A stretch of DNA of 64,000 nucleotides, from assembly GCF_014905175.1 (NCBI RefSeq), contig NC_057788.1, forward strand, positions 19,438,154 through 19,502,153. The letters run 5' to 3'. This document shows positions 55,901 through 64,000 of the stretch, in pieces. Below the pieces are notes generated by a model. That model was not told the DNA's origin, did no database searches, and worked only from the letters and a program-made list of their open reading frames with translations. Source of the DNA: Aphidius gifuensis. Lineage: Eukaryota > Arthropoda > Insecta > Hymenoptera > Braconidae. The translations under genes were made by a program, and so were the position numbers. Position 1 is the stretch's first letter; every line of letters starts with the position of its first letter.

Positions 55901-58900
55901 AAAAAATATAAATACATGAACTTTGAGTCTCACAAATGTTGGTTAAATCGACAGTGTGGTTGAGTCAAGAGCTCGTTAGTGTAATATATACACGATATAT
56001 TCAGTGGTCCATGGGATTTATGTTTTCTTGCGCTAATGAACTCGTGTGTGCCACACTCGAGAGAAAAAGACAAAATAAAATTGCTCTGCAACTTTTTCTT
56101 TTTTATTTATTTATTATTTTTCTCATTTTCTCTTCTTCTCATTATTATTATTATTATTATTATTTAGATTCATGTCTATTGATGATATACATATTCAACA
56201 AATTAAGATCACGAATGAAAAATAAAAATATTTAAATAAAATGTATATACAGTTTTAAGTCATGCAGAATATGGTAATTTAATTTATGTAAACTGGTTTT
56301 CATGACTAGCTGCATAGATGTATAAAATTGCATTCACCAATCATATTCTTATCAAGTTCTTTCACTTTTTCATATACGGAAGCGACGATTCATGGATATT
56401 TTTTTAAAAATATTCATTCAATTTTTCTATGGTAAAATGATTTCTCCGTAATTGGGACTTTTCGCAATATATTCAGAGTAAAATCACTGGATTTCCAGGA
56501 AATTTTTTTACCAAGGATATAGTTAATGAAAGTAAATTTTTTTATTGTCCCATGATTTGGTATAATTCAAACAAAAAACTACAACTTTATAATTTAATCA
56601 GCCTACGGAGATGTAGCTACGGAAAAAAATTTTCTAAATGAACTTCAATTCCTCGTCTTTGCAATAACAGGTTATTAAAATATAAAATTCAATGTTTTAT
56701 TATAAAAAAAAAAAAAAAAAAAAAAAATATTAAGGAGAAGTTTAATGTAAAAAATAAACAAGTCATATTATAATCTTATTTTTTTTTAATTGGTTTTTCT
56801 TGGAAATCTACAAGATTATGTGCTTAATATATATTATATTGCAACAGAAAAAATTTTTTTTATATATTTTAATAGACATGTTATCTTAAATGATATAAAA
56901 AAATAATAAATTATGAAAAAGAGCAGTTGCGGTTATATATATATATACATACGGTTATACATATATACGCGACCACCTGCTTCATCTGCCATATTGCGAC
57001 TATAAGCCAAAAAATAAGATCCAAATATTATGCCCAGTATACATATATAACTCGGATCTTAATATAGTATATATAATCTTTGGTAGAAATATTTATTTGG
57101 ATTTTATTTATCAGCTCTCAACGCAATTGGAACTTCTGAAAAGTTGTGGAAAAATAATGTTTTTTTCACAAGAAAACTTCTATACAAGAAAAATATAATA
57201 ATAATCTCCAGATTATTATTTGATCAATCTTATAATTGGATCGTTAAACATATAATAAAAAATATATAGTCAATAAAAAAAGCCAAGAGCTTAAAATTAT
57301 ATCATAAATGAAACAAAACAAAAACGGTTTGTCATTCAATGATGACCCGCATGGACCACTCATATATGAAAGCCTCATATATGTAGATATAATTTCACTC
57401 AGCTTCTTAGTTACACGAGGACCAATATTTACATATAGCACTAAACCCTCTACTCTAGTCAGAAAGAATATACAAAAAAAGAAATAACGAAAAAAAAAAA
57501 AAAACATACCAAAATTGTATATATATAAAAAAAAATGCAAAGTAGCAAAAAACTAAAAATAAATCAAAAAAAAAAAAAAAAAAAATTGTGTATATTGGAA
57601 TGATGATGATGAAGAGTGTCATCGAGTTTGAAGATGTCTAAAATAATCAAGTTTAAATAAATAACTTCAAAATTGATCATAATAAAAACTTTAACACTTG
57701 AGTAAATTATATATATATTATTTTAAATTGTTTATAATATGTTAATCAATGATGAGTTCTGTCAAATTTAATATATTTTAATTTTTCAAATAAGATAATG
57801 TTTTTATAGACCCTTACACAGGAAATTTGATAGGACTTTTAATGCATGAGTAAGTTTTTAAGCTACCGTTCGAGTTATTAATTTACAGATTTAAAAAAAA
57901 AAAAAAAGAAAAAAAAAAACTTGGGGCCCTTTTTTTTATACAGAAAACCCGTTGGTAAAAATTCTCATTTTCTTTACATAATGATGGTCCCAAATTTTAA
58001 AACTGAAATATATATATATATAAGCAGACTTGGCAACCAGGGAGTAGGGACAGATGGTTTTCAAGGATCTCTGTTTCTTTTCATCCTCATTCTCATTTTT
58101 TATTCTTATATTTTATATATATATTTTTTATTCTATATAGTCTTAGGTTTATTTTTTTATTTCAATTTTAGATCTATCTTTATTCTATATCTCATTCTAG
58201 TCTTTACTCGATATTTTTTATTTTATCTTTTTTTTTATAGTTCCTTTTTTTTTTTTTGCTAAAAACACCATATAATTTATTGATAAATTTCGATGATTCT
58301 TAATTATTATGATTATTTTTAAATTTATTGTGATTTCTTAAAAGGAAATTCTTAAATCATCATGATGCAAATAGATGTATGACTTCCTTCTCTTTTGCGG
58401 CTCAGCACGTGGCTTTTGCAAGTTTTTTTTTTTTTTTTACAAATGAATGAACACAAACACAATCAACCGCAAAAGACACACACTCGAACTCGATATACTC
58501 TTCGATCAAAATCTCTCTTTCCAGTATTTTAATTTTTTTTTTTTTTTTTTAACTCTTTTTTACTCGGCAACTTAAATGAAGGTAAACACTTTAATGAATT
58601 CCAACACAGAAGACACTATAATTCGATCAAAATCTTTATTTTCAGTATTTCAATTAATTAATTAGATATTTAACTAATTCATTTCAATTGTTTTTTTTTA
58701 TGTGTTATACCGTGTATATTTATGTATTTTTTTTTCTATCAAAATTGAATAAACGTAAATGCATTCGCACTAAAATTCCGGAAGTAAAATAACGCGATTG
58801 TCGAAAAAAAAAAAATAAATAACGTTTTTAATTTAAAATTCAACGAATAGATTGTAATGAGAAACGAAAATTGACCCATAATTTTGATATTAAATGTTCA

Positions 58901-60368
58901 TACTATTTATACATGTATATATATATAAGTTATCGCAAGGCCAATAATATACAACTGATAATCCGAGAATTTTTCTTGGCATTTAAAACATCCGAGTGTC
59001 TTATTTATTTTATTCATTTTTTTATGCATTCATAAGTTATTAAATTACATCGGCATGCTTTCTCAAGTATATAATCCGATTAATTATAAAATCTAATTAG
59101 CATAAATTGACATTGAAGAAAGCTTTATTATATATGAAATGTCTTTTTCTTAATTATTTTTTCATCTATATGTGGTTTTTTTTTTTTTAATTTTTGTTTT
59201 ATATTATATTTATTCGAGTCGGCTTGTTTTATATTTATATATATTTATACTCAATTTCATAACGTTATTTCATTGGCTAAATGATTTCCGAACAATTTAA
59301 TATTCTAAGGTGTTTTTTAGGAAACGAATCACCAAACCGTTTCGTTCAAAATTACTATAGAAATTAACATGAAGTTATTTGAAATCATGAAACTGTTGGA
59401 AAAAAAAATTCTGTGATTTTTGGAAATCAGTTGGAATTATTGAAATCACGATCAGAAACACTTTAAATCTTGAAATAATAAAATCACACAAGTTACATTC
59501 ATTTATGTCTCTACATTTCATATTGATTATATTGTTAACTATATAACTATAACTTGAAATCTTCAGAATCACAAGGTTCTGAAATCTTCACAAAATTCTT
59601 TGAAGACATAAAACCCCTTGGCTATAGCTATTTATATATATATCTATTAGAAAATTTTATGTGAAAGTTCCATCAACTTGTTGAAAGAAAAAAATTATTT
59701 ACTATAGTAATATATATTATTATATTTATTTTTTAAAAATTTGAAGAAAAATCATGCAAGAGGAAAACCCACGCATCATCATTTTCGTATATATTAAAAA
59801 AGTTTGTCTACTTAAGTTAGCAATGGCACACTCTCAAATACTTTTATAAAAAATTACATCACAATGAAAAACTCCCCTTTTTTTCGAAAATGCGTGTAGA
59901 AAAAAAGATGAAATCTCAGAACTGATTGGATTCATTATAGTCTTGCCTGAATGATCTATTCGATCTTGCCAATCATCTCTTGGAAAAAAGTTTTTGAAAC
60001 TTGATAATGCTTATATGATATTTTCGTTCAACCAATTTTCATTATTTAAATGTATTCCTAATACTTGTTAATAAATAAATTGCCAAAATTGTAAATCTTT
60101 AAAAGATATTTTTTAAAAATATTAATTCAATGAATGTTAAACAAATATGGTCATTGAATTGTTTGGATAATCAGCAATAGATTAAAAATATTTTTCAATA
60201 ATAAAAAACGCCTCGTAAAAATTTATTCTAAAAAATGAAATAAAATTTTACGAGTATTAATAAAAAAAAACCGTTTCCCAATCATGTTTGGATATAACTT
60301 AAAATTCATTATCATAACTGTTAAATTATAAATTTATTTTAATATATTACTTTTAAAATTATTTACAG
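52936..60368. other. Long AT-rich gene desert
   Basis: No gene is supportable over 7.4 kb. Mononucleotide and (AT)n tracts are dense. A (ATT)n tract lies at 56140-56164. A GC-richer patch at about 54360-54800 (with GGCCGCAGGTTGGGCTGCCC) stands out but has no convincing frame. The 3' end could contain the 5'UTR exon or intron of the GAS1-like gene, because an acceptor (TTATTTACAG) lies at 60359-60368. Confidence 0.45.
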
Positions 60369-60375
60369 AAGAAGG

Positions 60376-61681
60376 ATGTTTTTTCCTGGTGTTGAATGGA
60401 CATTTATGTCTCTTGTTTTGTTGATTGTTGGTGCAACCCACGCAACAAATGATACAAATGATACAAATGATACAAATGATGCAAACAGTATATCAAAATG
60501 TGAAGATGCAAAGTATAAATGTGCCTTCAGAGGTGGATGTGGTAAGGCACTAACTAGCTACCTGCAATTTTGTGTAGCTGATTTACGTGGTGATATAACA
60601 ACTTGTCCTGAATCATGTCAACATGCACTTATTGGTTTGACTAGTACAGAAGAAGGAAAAAAACTAATGACGGTAAAATTAAGATTATAAATATTAAATT
60701 ATTAATATATTTTAAAATTAGAAAAATTTATATCATATTAATCAATGAAGTTAAAATTACAGTGTAAATGTAACCCAGGTGATACCATGTGTGAAAAATC
60801 AAAACAACAAGCTGAAGTTTGTAGATCACCAGTAACAGCTGCATTGAACAATACAAGGGTATCATGCAGAATAGCAACATCAATATGTAGTGCTGATGTA
60901 ACTTGTTCAACTGCTTTATCTTATTATAATCTAAATTGTAGAAGTATGTTTAAAGGAAAAAAATGTTCTCATCGGTTAGTATCTTTATATATAAAATATA
61001 AATATTTTTAAATGTATCTATTTTATAATTGTAACTAATGTTATGTGATGTTTTTTTTATTTTTTAAAAACAGATGTCGTAATTCTATTGATATACTAAT
61101 ACGACAAGAAAAAGCAGAAAAATTAAATACATGTATTTGTGATGGTAATGAAGGTTATAATTGTAAAGGTATTCATAGAAATATGAATGTTCTTTGTTTT
61201 GGTAAGAAAAAAAATTATAATCGTAAAAAACCAATACAAAAAAAACAAAAAAACAAAGAGGTTAAACCAGTTAAAAAAACATATTATGCCAGTGGAAATG
61301 AAGCATTTTTTTTACGAATGGAATTACTACTTGGAGTTGTTCTTATATTTATTTTAAAAGGTAAATATATCAAAATATATTTACATGAATTAACATACTC
61401 AACACTTTTTTTTCTTTTTATTTTTTTTAATTTCCTTTTCTTACTTATAAAGAACAAAAATTCTTTGATGACAGTTGTAGAGTAGCAAAACAGTTTTATT
61501 GTATATCTTTGAGTTAAAAATAAATTATACTGCTGAAAAAGCTGGAGCTTTAAACCAAAAATAAATATGCGACGCTGCCATTTTTTACTGACTATTCAAT
61601 AATTTTTTCTATTTTTTTTTTTAAAATAACAACTAACGAATTATTTAATTGATTAATTTTTATTTTTTCTTTTCAGACTGA
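60376..61681 (+). CDS. GAS1/GDNF-receptor-like cysteine-rich surface protein
   Basis: Exons 60376-60672, 60763-60974, 61074-61360 and 61677-61681 (the last carries only two coding bases and the stop) give 266 residues with GT..AG introns. A signal peptide (MSLVLLIVGATHA) is followed by TND repeats and two GDNF/GAS1-type cysteine domains at about residues 42-119 (CEDAKYKCAFRGGC to CKCNPGDTMC) and 134-211 (CRIATSICSADVTC to CICDGNEGYNCKG, MNVLC). A lysine-rich stalk and a C-terminal hydrophobic run (MELLLGVVLIFIL) suggest a GPI anchor or membrane tail. GAS1 and GFR-alpha proteins are surface (co-)receptors for Hedgehog or GDNF-type ligands (family knowledge); the ligand here is unknown. Translation through the 61361 donor would add an unlikely 41-residue tail. 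The ATG lies 7 bases after a probable 5'UTR acceptor. Confidence 0.85.
60446..60481 (+). repeat. ACAAATGAT nonamer repeat in coding sequence
   Basis: Four tandem copies of ACAAATGAT (the last varied to GATGCA) encode Thr-Asn-Asp repeats right after the signal peptide of the GAS1-like protein. The unit is a multiple of three, so length changes keep the frame. Confidence 0.85.
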
Positions 61682-62941
61682 TAAATAATCGAAGAAAAAA
61701 AAATATAAACAGGATCCAAAAACCAAAGACTGTTCGGTGCAAAGTGACAAAGAAAAAAAAAATTGTTTTTTTTTTTAAATTGACAAATATTTAAAAAAAA
61801 AATCAATAATTTTGTTTAAAAGTATGTCGTACATAATCCCATGGATAAAATTGAAAAAAAGTTAAAAGAAATATATATTTCTACCCGTTAAAAACAAAAA
61901 AAAAAACAAAAATATCAAAAACAATGTACATTAAATGTATCATAGAATCATCTATTTGTTGGATTTTTTTTTTTGTTTTTTTTATTTTATAATTTTTTTC
62001 TATTATTAAGTGAATATAGTGGTGTTTGTGACTGCAGTTAATTATTTTCATTATTTTTTTTATTTAAAATGTTTGTGTGATGTAAATAAATGAATTTATT
62101 ATTTGTATAAGAATAAAATGAAATAAAAAATAATATGGAAGTTGAAAAATATAAATTAAATAAAAAGTTTTTAAAATATTTTTTATTATTATAATTTAAA
62201 TAAATAATTTGATAAGAATGGAATAATAAGTTTTTAAATATATTTTAGGCGCGAAAGAATGAATTGTATTTTATATGTCAAGTTGAAAATGCGAATGTTG
62301 GATGCAATGAAAAATAAGACGAGAACCAGACTAAGCCAGTGAGGATTTCTATTGAACATCAGCTGTTATTGTGGACCAACTTCTCATCTTGGCCACACAC
62401 GTTCTCTTCTCTTCTTTTTACCATTTTAGTATCACATATATACTGTCTCACTTTCACAATATTAAATTTTATCATAACAAATCAGACTTTTAAGATTAAA
62501 AATACAAGTAGTTAACAAAAATGCAAATTTTATTTTTTTTAATTTTCAAAAACATAAATAAATAATCTTTTTACAAATTTTTTTTTTTTTAATCTTTACT
62601 TGAAATTTATTTTAAAATATTTATGAGTTTCTTAAAATTATCATGATTTAAATAAAAAGAAATTTGTAAAACAATCAAAAACTTTATTGTTTTGATAATA
62701 GCACACGATGTATTTAACCGTAACTAGATTTATTTCAGAAACTTGTTGATGTTTAAAAATAGAATATTCTAGTGGTAAGACCAAAAAATTTAAATATAGT
62801 CATAAAATAAATACCACATGATTTAAAAATAAACAAATTATAAAGTAAATATTTCATAAAATCTATTAGATTACAATTATATCTTTCAAATTTTGATTTT
62901 CTTATCTGAATATCGGTTGTTTTTTTTGTTGATGTTGTTGT

Positions 62942-62987
<46 letters not shown>

Positions 62988-64000
62988 GATGAAGAGTAGA
63001 CACAAGGTAGATCGAGCCATACATATTGCCATGGTTGGGTCAAAATTGAATTTTGTAAAAGACGACGTTGGCTAAAGTGAGATAAAATTGTGTGGTGTTG
63101 GACCACACACAGTCAAGTTAAGTAATAGAGGATGGAAAATTGTGTCTTTATGTATCAAATAAAATAAAGAGAGCAATGTGGATGCTTGAAGATTTTTGAG
63201 GGCTGAAGAGAAACGAGGAAGGAGGGACCCGTAGGCTCCGTGCTGAGGACCACCCACCTTGATGGCAAGGCTCTCTCTAGCTCTATATATCGTCATCAAC
63301 CATCCATGAAAAAACAAAAACCATCTTATTTTTTTTTACTTATTTTCAAACTGTATAACTATACCACGAATACAACTAATTTTCAAATTAAATTTTCCAA
63401 TGATTTTTCATGACTATTTTTAATCTTCAAATTGTCTTTTTTCTTGTATAAAAGTATAAATATTTAACATATAAATTAATTTATTTAAATAAAATTTAGT
63501 TTATGGTCAATAACTTGTCAATAATTATTTTTAATTGATATAAATTTATAATAATAATTTTTTTTTTTTTTTTTATAATAATAATAAGTAAAATAAAAAT
63601 TAAAAAATCATATTTAATTGAAGACAATTGAAAATAATGATGCAGCGATAAGTGGTTTGGTTTAAAAAATACAGCAAAATGACGAAGAGGAGGTAGTCGT
63701 AATTACTCAAGGGTACCTTGGTTTACCATCTCTGTCTTTTCATTATCAAAAACCAACTCTTAAAGATTTTGTATGAGAAGATGATGAAAAAAAAAAAAAA
63801 GTTTTTAAAAACAAGAAATAGCAAGAGAAAGAAAAAAGCAAGTTAGAATGAAAACACAAGAAAGTATAACCAAGCAAAAAAAAATGAACAACTTGTGTAG
63901 GAAGAAATCACTTGTTCTCTTATTATTATCATTATTTGTTTTCTTTTTTTTTTTTATCTTCTCTCTTCTGTTAATCTTGATTTGATGATCAATGAATACC
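61682..64000. other. 3' flank of the GAS1-like gene and AT-rich tail
   Basis: Probable 3'UTR with several AATAAA signals (for example near 62085 and 62112). Beyond it no gene is supportable. A GC-richer patch at about 63185-63260 and a (TGA)n microsatellite (62936-62986) are the only landmarks. Confidence 0.45.
62936..62986 (+). repeat. (TGA/GAT)n microsatellite
   Basis: About fifteen TGA triplets, preceded by TTG repeats. It creates false poly-Met (plus) and poly-Ser (minus) frames. Confidence 0.92.

Noticed and set aside
57921..58262. Plus-strand frame rich in Phe/Leu/Tyr (113 residues)
   Set aside because: It is generated by T-rich low-complexity DNA, with no orderly membrane-protein pattern and no splice or promoter context.
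61361..61485. Read-through C-terminus of the GAS1-like protein
   Set aside because: A good donor at 61361 and acceptor at 61676 lead to a stop two bases into the next exon, leaving a C-terminal hydrophobic tail as expected. The read-through tail is encoded by T-rich intron sequence.
62753..63106. Minus-strand frame with a long poly-Ser run, and the plus-strand poly-Met frame
   Set aside because: Both are translations of the (TGA)n microsatellite.

Overview
The window is AT-rich eukaryotic nuclear DNA, most likely from an insect. The genes have short introns with GT..AG borders. The recognisable proteins (a ZCCHC9-type zinc-knuckle protein, a stand-alone peptidyl-hydroxyglycine alpha-amidating lyase, a GAS1/GFR-alpha-type receptor-like protein) and an arthropod-type non-LTR retrotransposon all fit an insect. 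A hymenopteran is my best guess, but this is inference and no marker in the window proves it. Most of the 64 kb is non-coding and is dominated by small transposons, many nested inside one another.

Layout. 0-2.6 kb: repeat block with inverted copies of a motif rich in GGGCTTTTTTTTGCC. 2.7-12.15 kb: tandem duplication of a ZCCHC9-like gene (copy 1 at 2913-4388, copy 2 at 6476-7690). The 3' flank of copy 2 is split by about 3.6 kb of mobile DNA. 12.37-16.22 kb: a transposon nest (a hAT-like element interrupted by two TA-target elements, one of which holds a further element). 16.4-16.7 kb: a 61-bp tandem repeat. 19.58-22.22 kb: a four-exon gene for a small secreted six-cysteine protein. 22.70-24.40 kb: the seven-exon amidating lyase gene. 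24.4-29.9 kb: no recognised gene. 29.9-35.6 kb: a second nest, built around a broken LINE carrying at least two separate DNA-transposon insertions. 36.3-39.6 kb: elements made of degenerate TTGGCC-type word arrays, plus a 51-bp minisatellite. 43-46.5 kb, 48.3-48.9 kb and 50.7-52.7 kb: further copies of the DNA-element families. These give paralogous empty sites for the nests upstream. 53-60.3 kb: long AT-rich desert. 60.37-61.68 kb: four-exon GAS1-like gene. 61.7-64 kb: its 3' flank.

The five protein-coding genes do not form one pathway. The amidating lyase and the small cysteine-rich protein are tandem neighbours (473 bp apart, same strand) and both carry an apparent N-terminal secretion signal. 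A shared secretory-pathway setting is plausible but not shown. The most unusual content is a set of terminal-inverted-repeat elements that share a terminus close to CCCNGGTAGGAAT. Their interiors consist of degenerate arrays of a short word that differs between members (TCTCCGGAT, TTGGCCA, AGGCTTGTG, GGAGTAAT). Several tRNA-like box A/box B modules lie inside or beside such elements. All comparisons were made by eye; no alignment or database search was run.
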